Assembly: GCF_900141735.1 (NCBI RefSeq)
Contig: NZ_FQYO01000007.1
Location: 62,001 to 126,000, forward strand
Source of the DNA: Wenxinia saemankumensis
GTDB lineage: Bacteria; Pseudomonadota; Alphaproteobacteria; Rhodobacterales; Rhodobacteraceae
Length of the DNA: 64,000 nucleotides
Direction: 5' to 3'
Each line of letters starts with the position of its first letter. The first letter of the stretch is position 1. Both the position numbers and the translations under genes were made by a program. Positions 51,428-61,856 of this stretch are shown one piece after another. The notes beneath the pieces are model-generated. The model saw only the letters and a list, made by a program, of their open reading frames with translations, did not search any database and was not told the origin of the DNA.

Positions 51428-52333
51428 ATGGCCGACATGACCCACGACACCCTCGCCGCCGCCGGTCCGGCGCGGCCGGCCCGGCGCAGGCTGCGCCTCT
51501 CGACGATCGGGGATCATGCGATCCTGATCGCCGGGGCGCTCCTGATGGTCGCCCCGCTCCTGATGCTGGTGCAGATGAGCACGGTGCCCGATGCCGAGAT
51601 CATGCGGACCGGCCCGTCGCTCGCCATCGGCGACCGGCTCTGGCCGAACGTCCGCGCGGCCCTGACCGAGAGCATGAGCTTCTCTGGCCGGAACACCGGG
51701 CTGGCCATGTTCCGCAACTCGATGATCCTGGGGCTCGGCTTCGCCGTGGGCAAGATCGTCGTGGCGATGATGGCCGCCTATGCCATCGTCTACTTCCGCC
51801 TGCGCTTCGCCACGCTGGCCTTCTGGGCGATCTTCACCACGCTCTTGCTGCCGCTCGAGGTGCGGATCGTGCCGTCCTACGAGATCACGCAGCGGCTCGG
51901 CCTGCTGAACACGTGGACCGGCCTCATCGTGCCGCTGATCGCCTCGGCCACCGCGACCTTCTTCTTCCGTCAGTTCTTCATGTCCGTCCCGGAGGAACTG
52001 GTGGAGGCGGCGCGGATCGACGGCGCGGGGCCGGTGAAGTTCTTCGTCGACATCCTCGTGCCGCTCAGCCGCACGATGATCGCGGCGATGTTCATCATCA
52101 TGTTCGTCTACGGCTGGAACCAGTATCTCTGGCCCACGATGATCGTCACCGAGGACGACCGGATCACGCTGGTGCAGGGCATCAAGCAGATCACCCAGGG
52201 CCTCGAAGGGGGCCAGATCCCCGAATACGGCCGATCGAACATCCTCGCGATCCTGGCGGTCCTGCCCCCCGTCCTGGTGGTGCTGTTCTTCCAGCGCTGG
52301 TTCGTGAAGGGCCTCACCGAAACCGACAAGTAA
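51428..52333 (+). CDS. ABC transporter permease, UgpE-like
   Basis: A 301-aa permease; EAA loop VEAARIDGAGPVKFFVDILV, then FIIMFVYGWNQYLWPTMIVT and the C-terminal FQRWFVKGLTETDK typical of UgpE. It has a longer N-terminus than usual, with the Ala/Arg-rich stretch PARPARRRLRLSTIGDHAIL before the first helix. Confidence 0.9.
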   Translation: MADMTHDTLAAAGPARPARRRLRLSTIGDHAILIAGALLMVAPLLMLVQMSTVPDAEIMRTGPSLAIGDRLWPNVRAALTESMSFSGRNTGLAMFRNSMILGLGFAVGKIVVAMMAAYAIVYFRLRFATLAFWAIFTTLLLPLEVRIVPSYEITQRLGLLNTWTGLIVPLIASATATFFFRQFFMSVPEELVEAARIDGAGPVKFFVDILVPLSRTMIAAMFIIMFVYGWNQYLWPTMIVTEDDRITLVQGIKQITQGLEGGQIPEYGRSNILAILAVLPPVLVVLFFQRWFVKGLTETDK

Positions 52334-52345
52334 GGAGAGCCGCGA

Positions 52346-53389
52346 ATGGCATCCGTGACCCTCGACGCCGTCCGCAAGGTCTATCCCGGTGGGACGGAGG
52401 CGGTGACGCCCACCACCCTGACCATCCGGGACGGCGAGTTCCTCGTCCTCGTCGGGCCCTCGGGCTGCGGCAAGTCCACCCTCCTGCGGATGATCGCGGG
52501 GCTGGAGGACATCACCGAAGGCGAGTTGCGGATCGGGGACCGCATCGTCAACGATGTCGACCCCGCCGACCGGGACATCGCGATGGTGTTCCAGAACTAC
52601 GCGCTCTACCCGCACATGACCGTCCGGCGGAACATCGGCTACGGGCTGCGCAACCGTGGCGCCTCGGCGGGCGAGATCGCCCGCAAGGTGGACGAGGCGG
52701 CCGCCATGCTGAACCTTCGCGACTATCTCGACCGAAAGCCGTCGCAGCTGTCGGGCGGGCAGCGCCAGCGGATCGCGATGGGCCGCGCCATCGTCCGCGA
52801 TCCCGCGCTCTTCCTCTTCGACGAGCCGCTGTCCAACCTCGACGCCAAGCTGCGCGGCCAGATGCGGATCGAGATCCGCGCCCTGCAGCGCCGGCTCGGC
52901 ACGACGTCGATCTACGTGACCCACGACCAGGTCGAGGCGATGACGATGGCCGACCGGATCGTCGTCCTGAACGGCGGCCGGGTGGAGCAGGTCGGCACCC
53001 CGGCCGAGATCTACCATGCGCCCGCCTCCACCTTCGTCGCCTCGTTCATGGGGGCGCCGCCGATGAACCTGCTGACGGGCCGCTTCGAGTCCGGCGCGAT
53101 CCGCCTCGATCACGGCCCGGCCCTGCGGGCCGCGCCCGGCGGCCGGTCCGGTCCGATCACCATCGGCATCCGTCCCGAGGATGTCCGTCTGGGCGAGGGG
53201 GATCACGTCTTCGACGTCGACCTGGTCGAGGAGCTGGGCGCCCACCGTCTGTTGCACGGCCGTCTCGGCGACCAGCACTTCACCGCCCACGTGCTCAAGG
53301 ACATGCCGGTGCGCGAGGGGCGCCAGCCGATCGCCCTGCCGGACGCGGCCCTCGCGTTGTTCGATGCGCAGAGCGGGCAGCGGCTGTGA
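52346..53389 (+). CDS. ABC transporter ATP-binding protein, UgpC-like
   Basis: A 347-aa CUT1 ATPase: Walker [10 protein letters not shown], signature [19 protein letters not shown], Walker [13 protein letters not shown], switch [15 protein letters not shown], then a TOBE domain. AAGGAGAG precedes ATG 52346. The stop overlaps the next gene (GTGA). Confidence 0.9.
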   Translation: MASVTLDAVRKVYPGGTEAVTPTTLTIRDGEFLVLVGPSGCGKSTLLRMIAGLEDITEGELRIGDRIVNDVDPADRDIAMVFQNYALYPHMTVRRNIGYGLRNRGASAGEIARKVDEAAAMLNLRDYLDRKPSQLSGGQRQRIAMGRAIVRDPALFLFDEPLSNLDAKLRGQMRIEIRALQRRLGTTSIYVTHDQVEAMTMADRIVVLNGGRVEQVGTPAEIYHAPASTFVASFMGAPPMNLLTGRFESGAIRLDHGPALRAAPGGRSGPITIGIRPEDVRLGEGDHVFDVDLVEELGAHRLLHGRLGDQHFTAHVLKDMPVREGRQPIALPDAALALFDAQSGQRL

Positions 53390-54390
53390 CGCGGGTCGTT
53401 GCCGCGCTGCCGCCCGTCACCGCAGGGCAGCGGGCGGCCATCCTGGCCGCTCCTCGCGACGCCGGGTCCCACCGGGCCCTGCTGGCCGACCTGCCGGCGA
53501 TGCATCTCGTCCAGGCGGGGGGCGCGCCGTCCGCGGACAGGCTGGGGGACCGGGTCAAGATGGTCGCCTGGAACGTGGAGCGCTGCCTCTTCCCGGAGGA
53601 GAGCGCGCGTCATCTCGCGGCGCTTTCCCCCGATGTCGTCCTGCTGTCCGAGATGGATCACGGCATGGCCCGCACCGCGCAGCGCCATACCACCGAGGAG
53701 GTCGCGAAAGCCCTCGGCATGACCTATGCCTTCGCGGTGGAGTTCCACGAGCTCGGCCTCGGCGGCGCGACCGAGCGGGCCTATTGCACGGACGCGGCCA
53801 ACGCGCTCGGCTGGCACGGCAATGCGGTGCTGTCGCGCGTGCCGATGAGCGGCGTCCGCCTGATCCGGCTGGACGATCACGGGCACTGGTTCGACCCGGC
53901 CGGCGGCGCGGATCCCGACCAGCCGCGTGTGGGCGGACGGCTCGCCCTCGCCGCGATCCTGCCCTCCGTGCGCGGCGGGGTCTGCGTCGTCTCGACCCAT
54001 CTCGAAAGCAATTCGGGCGCGGCGCATCGCGACGGGCAGATGTCCCGGCTGCTCGGCGCGGTGGATGAGTTCGCCCCCGGCCTGCCGGTCCTGATCGGCG
54101 GCGATCTCAATACCGGCAACCATCTTCCGGACGGGCGGGACTGGCGGGACGAGACCCTCTTCGCGCGGGCCGAACGGCGGGGCTACGACTGGTCCTTCAG
54201 CGCCGAGGGCCCGACCACCCGGCCGAGCCTGCTGACGCCGCATCCGGACCGGGTGATGCGCCTCGACTGGATCGCGGGCCGGGGCCTGACCTGCCTCGAC
54301 CGCGGGACGCTGGCCTCCCTGGATCCGGGAGGTCGCCCCCTGTCCGATCACGACGCCGTCTGGTGCGCCGCGGAACCCGCGCCCCGCTGA
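53386..54390 (+). CDS. Endonuclease/exonuclease/phosphatase-family hydrolase
   Basis: A 334-aa metal-dependent phosphoesterase with all EEP motifs: MVAWNVERC, the catalytic Glu in [25 protein letters not shown] and the final LSDHDAVW. There is no signal peptide, so it is cytoplasmic. It is coupled by GTGA to the ugpC-like gene, where classical ugp operons carry the glycerophosphodiesterase UgpQ. It may therefore hydrolyse the imported phosphodiester (inference); members of the family also cut DNA, inositol phosphates or sphingomyelin. Confidence 0.8.
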   Translation: MTRVVAALPPVTAGQRAAILAAPRDAGSHRALLADLPAMHLVQAGGAPSADRLGDRVKMVAWNVERCLFPEESARHLAALSPDVVLLSEMDHGMARTAQRHTTEEVAKALGMTYAFAVEFHELGLGGATERAYCTDAANALGWHGNAVLSRVPMSGVRLIRLDDHGHWFDPAGGADPDQPRVGGRLALAAILPSVRGGVCVVSTHLESNSGAAHRDGQMSRLLGAVDEFAPGLPVLIGGDLNTGNHLPDGRDWRDETLFARAERRGYDWSFSAEGPTTRPSLLTPHPDRVMRLDWIAGRGLTCLDRGTLASLDPGGRPLSDHDAVWCAAEPAPR

Positions 54391-54396
54391 CGGGGC
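54381..54396 (+). terminator. Hairpin overlapping the stop codon
   Basis: GCCCCG pairs with CGGGGC around the tetraloop CTGA, which contains the TGA stop of the EEP gene. It is a possible operon terminator with no T-run. Confidence 0.35.
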
Positions 54397-54562
54397 CCCG
54401 AAGACGGCGAGAAGCGGGCACCTGCCCCCGCGCCCCTGACGCGCCGCGCCGGTTCCCCCCGGGCAGGGTCCGGTCGGGATCGCCTTGACCGTCCTTCCCC
54501 GCAGCGGGACAACTTTGGCCGGCAGAGGGCGCCGCCCGGCGGCGCGGCGAAGGGGGGGGATC

Positions 54563-56116
54563 ATGACATACAGGATGACGATCGCCGACGTGCCGCTGGC
54601 GGAGCGGCTCGGTGTTGTTCCTCTCCTCGGCGACATCCACAACCATTGCGACCTGTCCTACGGACACGGCCGCCTGGAGGACGCGCTGGCCCGCGCGGCG
54701 ATCCAGCTGGACTTCGTGTCCGTCACGGGACACGCGCACTGGCCCGACATGCCGGTCGACGACCCCGAGGTGGCCCATATCGTGGCCTTTCACGTCGAGG
54801 GATTCGCGCGCCTCGCCGATCGCTGGCCCGGCCATTACGAGGCGCTCCGCGCGGCGGACCGCGCCGGTTTCACGGTCTTCCCCGGCTACGAGATCCATTC
54901 CGCCGGGCATGGTGACTACACCATCGTCTACCGCGACCTCGACGATGCGCCGATGCACCTCGCCGACAGCCCGGCGGAGCTGCGCGACTTGCTGGACCGC
55001 CATCTGCCGGGCCAGGCCTTCGCCTTTCCCCATCACATCGGCTATCGCCACGGCGCCCGCGGCATCAGCTGGAGCACCTTCGATCCCGCGCTCTCGCCGG
55101 TGGTCGAGATGATGTCGATGCATGGCTGCGCCGAGGAGAGCGATACGGCTCTGCCCTATCTGCATTCCATGGGGCCATCGGACGGGGCGGGGACGATGCG
55201 GCACGGACTGGCGCAGGGCCACGTCTTCGGCGTCGTCGGCAACACCGATCATCACAGCGCCTTTCCCGGATCCTACGGGCACGGACGGATGGTCGCCTAT
55301 GCGCGGCGCCCCGGGCGCGAGGCGATCTGGGAGGCGATCACCGCGCGGCGAACCACGGCCCTGACGGGGGCGAACGTCCATCTCCTCGCCGCGATCGGGG
55401 ACGAGATCCAGGGCGGGATCGTCGCCCCGGCCGCCGAGGCGTTCCTCGACATCGAGGCCGTCGCCGGCGGCCCGATCGACTCGATCGACGTGATCCGGAA
55501 CGGCCGTCTGGTCCACCGTGTCACGCCCGCCCTGCAACCCGCGCCCGCGGCGCAGCCCGGCCGGACGATCCTCTTCCTGGAAATGGGGTGGGGCCCCCGG
55601 GGCCGCGCCCATCGCTGGGAGGGAGAGATCTCGGTGGATGGTGCACGCCTCCTCGGGGTCGAACCGCGCTTCCGGGGGCGGGTGGAACTTGCCCTGCCGG
55701 AGGAGGAGGGGCGGGACGATCCGGTTCCGAGGATCGAGACCGAAGGGGAAGCGGTCGGGTTCGATCTCCTCGCCCGCGGCAATCCGACGACGACGACCAG
55801 TGCGACGCAGGGGGTGGCCCTGCACCTCGACGCCGAGCCCGGGGGGCATGCCCGCCTCAGGCTCTGCGGGCGAGAGATCGACGTGTCCTTCGAGAGGCTG
55901 CGGGCCGGCGCGCTCTCCGGCAATCTCGGGCCGATCGACAGTCCGGCCTGGCGACTGCATCGCATGCCGGCAGCGGAGGAGCTGCGATGGAGCGGCCGCC
56001 TCCCGCTCGGGACGCTGGCGGAGGGCGAGACGGTCTATCTGCGGCTGCGCCAGTCCTGCGGGCAGATGGCGTGGACATCGCCGATCTTCTGCCGCGCGGC
56101 CCGGAGGTCGGGCTGA
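54563..56116 (+). CDS. PHP-domain-like metal-dependent protein
   Basis: A 517-aa protein. The first 300 residues show PHP (polymerase-histidinol phosphatase) metal motifs in order: LGDIHNHCDLS (His26, His28), VTGHAHWPD, FPGYEIHSAG, AFPHHIGYRHG and VVGNTDHHS. The C-terminal 200 residues are beta-rich (EAFLDIEAVAGGPIDSIDVI) and may bind carbohydrate. There is no signal peptide. It is probably a metallo-hydrolase of phosphoesters or sugars; related sequences are annotated as PHP or DUF3604. A run of G (AGGGGGGGGA) serves as ribosome site. It lies 172 bases after the EEP gene and may be read through from it. Confidence 0.65.
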   Translation: MTYRMTIADVPLAERLGVVPLLGDIHNHCDLSYGHGRLEDALARAAIQLDFVSVTGHAHWPDMPVDDPEVAHIVAFHVEGFARLADRWPGHYEALRAADRAGFTVFPGYEIHSAGHGDYTIVYRDLDDAPMHLADSPAELRDLLDRHLPGQAFAFPHHIGYRHGARGISWSTFDPALSPVVEMMSMHGCAEESDTALPYLHSMGPSDGAGTMRHGLAQGHVFGVVGNTDHHSAFPGSYGHGRMVAYARRPGREAIWEAITARRTTALTGANVHLLAAIGDEIQGGIVAPAAEAFLDIEAVAGGPIDSIDVIRNGRLVHRVTPALQPAPAAQPGRTILFLEMGWGPRGRAHRWEGEISVDGARLLGVEPRFRGRVELALPEEEGRDDPVPRIETEGEAVGFDLLARGNPTTTTSATQGVALHLDAEPGGHARLRLCGREIDVSFERLRAGALSGNLGPIDSPAWRLHRMPAAEELRWSGRLPLGTLAEGETVYLRLRQSCGQMAWTSPIFCRAARRSG

Positions 56117-56147
56117 TCCCGCCCGTCACGTGCGGGGGCGGAAGCGG

Positions 56148-57971
56148 TCACTCGACCGCCGGTGGATCCTCCGGCAGGATATGGGGAAATCCGGGCCCCA
56201 GCAGGTCGAACCGGAACAGCGCCATGTCGGGCGTGTAGGTACCGTCCAGCCGCCGCTCGAGATAGGCCGCCGCGCCGCGTACGTATTCGTCGGGATCGAC
56301 GGCCAGCCGGCTGGCGAGGGACTGCGTGACCTGCGGCATCAACGGCAGGGAGGTCAGTGCCTCGATCGCGAGGAGGGTGTGGATCTTGTTGCCCGAAGCG
56401 CCCGCCGCCCCGGTCAGCCACCGGACCGCCGCCTCGGCCTCTCCGGCATGGCCCCATGCCTCGGCGAGGGCGATCCGCACGACGGGATCGGTCTCGGCCT
56501 CCAGTGCCGCCTCGATGTCGGCGGGCAGGGACGCACCGTCGATCGCCAGGATCAGCAGTCCCTGCGCCGCCCAGTAGCGCCGCGCCGCGCAATCCGAGCC
56601 GAGTGCCTTCACCAGGTCCGGCGCCGCTTCGGGATCCCGGCGGATCGCGAGCGCCGCGAGATCCATGAGATCCTTCAGCCGGGCCTCGGGCCAGTCCGCC
56701 GCCTCCGCCGACGCGCCGCTCCCCTCCGGCACGAGGCCGAGGTCGCGGGTGGCCAGCATGTGCCCGTCCAGCGCCCCGCGCATCCGTCGCAGCGTATCGG
56801 CATGCCCGCGATCCCCGGCGAGGTCGTTCACCGCGTCCGGATCGGCCTCCATGTCGTAGAGTTCCTCGGCCGGCTTGGGGCCCCAGAACCGGCCTTGCGC
56901 AGGCTCCAGCTCTCCGGCGAGGTGGGCGGCCTCGTAATCCTGGTAATGCGCGCCCAGCCAGGCAAAGGCGTAGTGCTGGCCCCAGGGGCGATGCGGGGCA
57001 TAGTTGCGGATGTAGCGGTAACGCCGGCCCCGGGCGGTGCGCGTCAGGTCGTGCCGCTCGTCCATGCGGCCGCGGCCGGAAAAGGCGCAGGCGCGGGGTG
57101 CGGCGCCCGCCCCGAGGAACGGCTGGCCGTGGATGCCCCCCGGGGGCGGCGTTCCGACGATCGCGGCGAGGGTCGGCAGGATGTCGACCAGCGACACGGG
57201 ATCACCGACATGGCTGCCGGGGGCCGACGGCAGCAGGTGGCGCCACCGCTCCGGCACGCGCACGATCAGCGGCACCCGCACGCCGTCGTCGTAGCAGAAG
57301 CGCTTCGAGCGGGGCAGGGGCGAGGCGTGGTCGGAATGGTAGAGGACGATGGTATCCTCGGCGAGGCCCGCCTCCTCCATCTCGCGCAGGCGCGCGCCGA
57401 GGGCGGCGTCCACCTGCGCGATGCGGTTGTAGTAGCGCGCGAGGCTCTGCCGCATGCCCGGCGTGTCCGGCAGGTGCGGCGGCAGGGTCACGTCCCCGGG
57501 CCGGACCTGTCCTTCCTGCGGGCGGAAGACGCAGGACTCGTGCGTCAGCATGGAGTTGAAGACGGCGAGGAAGGGCGCGCCCTGCGGCCGGTTCTTCCAG
57601 TGGGCGTCGGTGCCGCACGCGTCCCAGATCGCGGCCGGATCGACGTCGCAATTGTAGTCCGTCTTCTCGTTGTTCGTGCAGTAATAGCCCGCGTCCCGCA
57701 TCATCTGCGGGTAGGTGACCGTTCCCGCGGGCAGGTGCGCGTCGGCGCGCATGTTCTCGGCCGGGGGCAGGCTCTCGGCGTGGCGGCCGGTCAGGATGGC
57801 GAAACGCGACGGTGCACAGACGGGCGAGGTGCTGCAGGCCGCGTCCCAGGTCACGCCTTCGGCCGCGAGCCGATCCAGATGGGGCGTCCGGGCCAGCGGA
57901 TCGCCGTAGGCGCCGAGCCGTGGCGGGCAATCCTCGCTCACCAGCCAGAGGATGTTGGGAAGGTCGGTCAC
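56148..57971 (-). CDS. Formylglycine-dependent sulfatase
   Basis: A 607-aa type I sulfatase: NILWLVSEDCPPRLGAYGD (metal-site start), CAPSRFAILTGRH with Cys52 as the residue converted to formylglycine, VLYHSDHASPLPRSKRFCYD (metal Asp-His) and a C-terminal HEAT-like helical tail from about residue 470. It has no signal peptide, so it would act on imported sulfate esters. GTG at 57971 overlaps the transporter ATPase stop (GTGA), making it the last gene of the family-5 importer operon. Maturation needs a formylglycine-generating enzyme, not present in this window. Confidence 0.85.
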   Translation of the reverse strand: MTDLPNILWLVSEDCPPRLGAYGDPLARTPHLDRLAAEGVTWDAACSTSPVCAPSRFAILTGRHAESLPPAENMRADAHLPAGTVTYPQMMRDAGYYCTNNEKTDYNCDVDPAAIWDACGTDAHWKNRPQGAPFLAVFNSMLTHESCVFRPQEGQVRPGDVTLPPHLPDTPGMRQSLARYYNRIAQVDAALGARLREMEEAGLAEDTIVLYHSDHASPLPRSKRFCYDDGVRVPLIVRVPERWRHLLPSAPGSHVGDPVSLVDILPTLAAIVGTPPPGGIHGQPFLGAGAAPRACAFSGRGRMDERHDLTRTARGRRYRYIRNYAPHRPWGQHYAFAWLGAHYQDYEAAHLAGELEPAQGRFWGPKPAEELYDMEADPDAVNDLAGDRGHADTLRRMRGALDGHMLATRDLGLVPEGSGASAEAADWPEARLKDLMDLAALAIRRDPEAAPDLVKALGSDCAARRYWAAQGLLILAIDGASLPADIEAALEAETDPVVRIALAEAWGHAGEAEAAVRWLTGAAGASGNKIHTLLAIEALTSLPLMPQVTQSLASRLAVDPDEYVRGAAAYLERRLDGTYTPDMALFRFDLLGPGFPHILPEDPPAVE

Positions 57972-60025
57972 GTCGTGCTCTCCTCGGCCGGTCGGGTAAC
58001 CTCGTCGCTGAAATGGCAGGCGGCGCGGTGGCGGCCCTCGCCGCGCAGCGCCGGATCGCTCTCGATGCAGATGCGGCGCTCGGGGTGGACCAGCGGTCCG
58101 ATCGGGCAGCGCGTGCGGAACCGGCAGCCCGAGGGCGGATTGCGCGGGTCGGGCGGGTCGCCCCGCAGGACGGACTTGCGGGCCATCGCGCCGGGATCGG
58201 GCTCGGGCCGCGGAGTCGAGGACATGAGCGCGGCGGTGTAGGGGTGGCGCGGGCGGGCATAGACCTCCTCCGCCGGCCCCTCCTCGACGATCCGGCCGAG
58301 ATACATGACCGCGACCCGGTCCGACAGGTGCCGGACGACGGCGAGATCGTGCGCGATGAAGAGCAGGGCGAGGTCCAGCCGGTCGCGCAGATCGGCGAGG
58401 ATGTTGATCACCTGCGCCTGGATCGACACGTCGAGGGCCGAGACCGGCTCGTCGCAGATTAGCACCCGCGGCTCCACCGCCAGCGCCCGGGCGATTCCGA
58501 TCCGCTGCCGCTGCCCGCCCGAGAAGGCACGGGGGTAGCGATCCAGATAACCGCGGTCGAGACCGACCATCTCCATCAGCCGAACGCATTCCGCCTCGCG
58601 CTCGCCCGCGGGCAGGCCCCGCTGCTCCAGCGCCTCGGACAGGATCTGGCGGATCGTCAGGCGGGGATTGAGCGAGGCGTAGGGATCCTGGAAGACATAC
58701 TGCACCGTCTGCCGTACGTGGCGGGTGGCCGCGGCGTCGAACGCGGTCACGTCCTGTCCGTCCACGCGGATGCGGCCGTCCGAAAGGGGATTCACGCCGA
58801 CGATGGCGCGCGAGACCGTCGTCTTGCCGCAGCCGGATTCGCCGACGAGGCCGATCGTCTCGCCGGGGAACAGCTGCAGCGACACGCCGTCGACGGCGTA
58901 GAAGGGCGGCTCGCGGCGCAGCAGCCGGCGGCGGGAGCCGAAATCGACGCGCAGGTCCTGGAGCTCGAGGATCGGGGCGGGGGACGGCCGGCGCGCCCGG
59001 GCCGCGTTCGCCTCGACCTCGCGCATCGGCTCCGGCGGCAGCCGTCCCTCGCGCTGCGCGACGTGGCAGGCGGCCTCGCTCTGCGGCCTGTCCGGGATCG
59101 GGGCCAAGGCCGGCACCGTCCGCCGGCAGACCTCCTCGGCGAGGCCGCATCGCGGATGGAAGGCGCAGCCCGGCGGAAGATGCGCGAGGTCCGGCGTCGC
59201 GCCGGGAATGGCCGGCAGTCGGGCGAGGCGGTCGCCGGCGACCTGCGGCATGGAGCGCAGGAGGGCGCGGGTATAGGGATGCTGCGGCGCCGCGAAGATG
59301 TCCCCCACCGCGCCGCGTTCCACCACGCGGCCGCCATACATGACGATGACGTCGTCGCAGAGCTCGGCCACGACGCCCATGTCGTGGGTGATCATCACAA
59401 CGGTCACGCCCAGCCGCTCGCGCAGCTCTACCAGAAGGCGCAGCACCTGCGCCTGGATCGTCACGTCGAGCGCGGTCGTCGGCTCGTCGGCGATGATGAG
59501 CGGCGCGGAATTGGCCAGCGCGATGGCGATCACCACCCGTTGTCGCATGCCGCCGGAGAACTGGTGCGGATATTCGTCGATGCGGGTCTCGGGGTCGGGG
59601 ATTCCCACCTGCCGCAGCAGATCCAGCGCGCGGCTCCGCGCGTCGCGGGCGGACATGCCGTGGACCGTCAGCGCCTCCTCGATCTGCCAGCCGATCGTCT
59701 TGACCGGGTTCAGCGCCGCCTGCGGGTCCTGGAACACCATGGCGAGGTCGCGCCCCCTCAGCCGGCGCAGTTGCGGCGCGTCGAGGCCGACGAGGTTCCT
59801 GTCGGCCAGACGGATCTCGCCTCCCGCGATGCGTCCCCCCTCGGGCAGCATGCCCATGACCGCCTTCGCCGTCATCGACTTGCCCGATCCGGATTCCCCG
59901 ACGATCCCCAGGATGCGCCCGCGCGCGACATCGAAGGAGATCTCGTGCAGGACGCGCAGCGGCGCGCGGTCGGGGCCGAACTCGACCGTGAGATCGCGGA
60001 CCGAGAGCAGGTCGTCCTTCGTCAT
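57968..60025 (-). CDS. Fused double ABC ATPase (DppD-DppF in one chain)
   Basis: A 685-aa protein joining two family-5 ATPases. Half 1: GESGSGKSM, FSGGMRQRVV, IIADEPTTALD and the cysteine tail PPGCAFHPRCGLAEEVC. Half 2 from about residue 355: [35 protein letters not shown] and PSGCRFRTRCPIGP. It forms both ATP sites of the importer by itself. TGATG joins it to the upstream permease; GTGA joins it to the sulfatase. Confidence 0.9.
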   Translation of the reverse strand: MTKDDLLSVRDLTVEFGPDRAPLRVLHEISFDVARGRILGIVGESGSGKSMTAKAVMGMLPEGGRIAGGEIRLADRNLVGLDAPQLRRLRGRDLAMVFQDPQAALNPVKTIGWQIEEALTVHGMSARDARSRALDLLRQVGIPDPETRIDEYPHQFSGGMRQRVVIAIALANSAPLIIADEPTTALDVTIQAQVLRLLVELRERLGVTVVMITHDMGVVAELCDDVIVMYGGRVVERGAVGDIFAAPQHPYTRALLRSMPQVAGDRLARLPAIPGATPDLAHLPPGCAFHPRCGLAEEVCRRTVPALAPIPDRPQSEAACHVAQREGRLPPEPMREVEANAARARRPSPAPILELQDLRVDFGSRRRLLRREPPFYAVDGVSLQLFPGETIGLVGESGCGKTTVSRAIVGVNPLSDGRIRVDGQDVTAFDAAATRHVRQTVQYVFQDPYASLNPRLTIRQILSEALEQRGLPAGEREAECVRLMEMVGLDRGYLDRYPRAFSGGQRQRIGIARALAVEPRVLICDEPVSALDVSIQAQVINILADLRDRLDLALLFIAHDLAVVRHLSDRVAVMYLGRIVEEGPAEEVYARPRHPYTAALMSSTPRPEPDPGAMARKSVLRGDPPDPRNPPSGCRFRTRCPIGPLVHPERRICIESDPALRGEGRHRAACHFSDEVTRPAEESTT

Positions 60026-60909
60026 CAGGCGCGCTTCGCCTTGAGGACGGCGGCGTTGAGGGCGTCGGCGATCAGGTTGAAGGCGAGGGCGAGGAGCAGC
60101 AGCATGATGATCGGTCCGGCGGTATACATGGGTTGGGCGTAGACGTAGCGGATGCCCACGTTGAGCAGCGTCCCCAGGGAGGGGGTCGGGGGCTGGATGC
60201 CGAGCCCGACGATGGACAGGGCGGCTTCGGCGAAGATCCCCGCAATCATCGACAGAGACGCCTGCACCAGCAGCGGATCGAGCGTGTTGGGCAGGATGTG
60301 GCGTGTCATGATCCTGCGTTTCGGCACGCCGAGGACACGCGCGGCGAGGACGTATTCGCGGTTCTGCTCGGTCAGCAAGGCGCCCCGGGCCAGCCGGCCG
60401 AACTGCGGCAGCGAGAAGACGAGGATGGTGATGGCGAGCGCCAGCCAGCCGGCGCCGATCGCGACGACGATGCAGATTCCCAGAACGAGGCTGGGAAAGC
60501 CGAGGATGATGTCGAAGATCCGCTGGCAGATTTCGCCCAGCCGGCGCGACACGGCGCCCGACAGGCCCATGAGGATGCCGAGGGCCATGGCGAAAGGCAC
60601 CGCGACGAGGACGAGACTCAGCGATACGCGCAGCGCGTAGATGCAGCGCACGAAGATGTCCCGCCCGTATTCGTCCGTTCCGAACGGATGGGCGAATGTG
60701 GGGGGCTGGAAGTTGTCTCGGGTCTGCAGGTCGACTCCGCCGGGAAAGAGAACGGGCGCGAGGAGCGCGGCGAACATCATGACGAGGAGGAGTCCCCCGC
60801 CGATCATGCCCCGGGGGCTGCGGAATGCGCCGAGATAGCGGGCCATGCCCGCGCCGACGCGGAGTTTGCGGCCGGCAGGGTGGGGCGGGTGGGTGTCGTT
60901 CGCGCTCAT
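60025..60909 (-). CDS. ABC transporter permease (DppC-like)
   Basis: A 294-aa permease with the N-terminal helix MIGGGLLLVMMFAALLAPVL, periplasmic HPFGTDEYGRDIFVRCIYAL (classical DppC motif), EAA loop YVLAARVLGVPKRRIMTRHI, and a final helix near AFNLIADALNAAVLK. It starts within the previous stop (TGATG) and likewise overlaps the fused ATPase. Confidence 0.9.
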   Translation of the reverse strand: MSANDTHPPHPAGRKLRVGAGMARYLGAFRSPRGMIGGGLLLVMMFAALLAPVLFPGGVDLQTRDNFQPPTFAHPFGTDEYGRDIFVRCIYALRVSLSLVLVAVPFAMALGILMGLSGAVSRRLGEICQRIFDIILGFPSLVLGICIVVAIGAGWLALAITILVFSLPQFGRLARGALLTEQNREYVLAARVLGVPKRRIMTRHILPNTLDPLLVQASLSMIAGIFAEAALSIVGLGIQPPTPSLGTLLNVGIRYVYAQPMYTAGPIIMLLLLALAFNLIADALNAAVLKAKRA

Positions 60910-61856
60910 CAGCCGTCCAGCCTTATGCGGGGATCGAGAGCGGCGAGCAGGATCTCGGACAGGAAGTGCACGAGCACCGCGATCACCACGGCGAAGAGGA
61001 CGATGATCTGCACCACCTCGTAGTCGCGGGCGGAGATCGAGCTGACGGCAAGCATGCCGAGGCCCTGCCGTGCGAAGATCGCCTCGATCACCACCGCGCC
61101 CGCGAGGATCTCGCCGATGCGGATACCGGTCGCGATGACCGCGGTGCCGAGCGAGTTGCGCAGGACGTGGCTGAGGAGGATGCGGCGGGGCGGAACGCCC
61201 TTCGCCGTCGCCAGATCGACGAACTCCTCCTGCCGGACCTGCGCCATCCGCGCGTCGACGAGGCGCGCGATCATGGCGGCCTGCGGCAGCGCCAGCGCGA
61301 AGGCCGGCATGATGAGGTAGGACAGACCGCGCATCGGATCGTCGAGGATCGAGACCTCGCCCGTGATCGGAATCAGTCGCCACGTGATGCCGAAGACCAG
61401 GATCAGGATGAGCCCGGTGACATGAGGGGGTGTCGCCAGCAGCACGCTGATCGCCCCGTCGAGCAGGGCGCGCGGCGCCCCCTTGCGGGTGATCCCGGCG
61501 AGGATGCCGAGGCCGAGGCCCATCACGATCATCAGGATCGTCGCCGCCCCGGCCAGCTCCAGCGTGCTGCCGAGGCGCGCTCCGATCAGCTGCGCGACGG
61601 GACGGTTCGAGATCAGCGACGTCCCGAGGTCGCCGCTCGCGACGCTGCCGGCCCAGTCGACGAACTGCACCGCGAGCGGTCGGTCGAGGCCCATCTGCTC
61701 GCGGATCGCCTGCACCTGCTCGGCCGTCGCGTCGGACCCGGCGACGACCTGCGCCGGGTCGCCTCCCCCCAGCCGGGGCAGGAGGAAGGCGATCACCGCG
61801 GTCACGACCAGCATCAGGACCACCGACGGCAGCCTCCTCGCCAGGAAGTGCAGCAT
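60909..61856 (-). CDS. ABC transporter permease (DppB-like)
   Basis: A 315-aa permease: LHFLARRLPSVVLMLVVTAV, then GLDRPLAVQFVDWAGSVASG and the EAA loop VDLATAKGVPPRRILLSHVL, with the C-terminal VHFLSEILLAALDPRIRLDG typical of DppB. It overlaps the binding-protein stop by one base (TGATG); unlike the other three importers here there is no hairpin between them. Confidence 0.9.
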   Translation of the reverse strand: MLHFLARRLPSVVLMLVVTAVIAFLLPRLGGGDPAQVVAGSDATAEQVQAIREQMGLDRPLAVQFVDWAGSVASGDLGTSLISNRPVAQLIGARLGSTLELAGAATILMIVMGLGLGILAGITRKGAPRALLDGAISVLLATPPHVTGLILILVFGITWRLIPITGEVSILDDPMRGLSYLIMPAFALALPQAAMIARLVDARMAQVRQEEFVDLATAKGVPPRRILLSHVLRNSLGTAVIATGIRIGEILAGAVVIEAIFARQGLGMLAVSSISARDYEVVQIIVLFAVVIAVLVHFLSEILLAALDPRIRLDG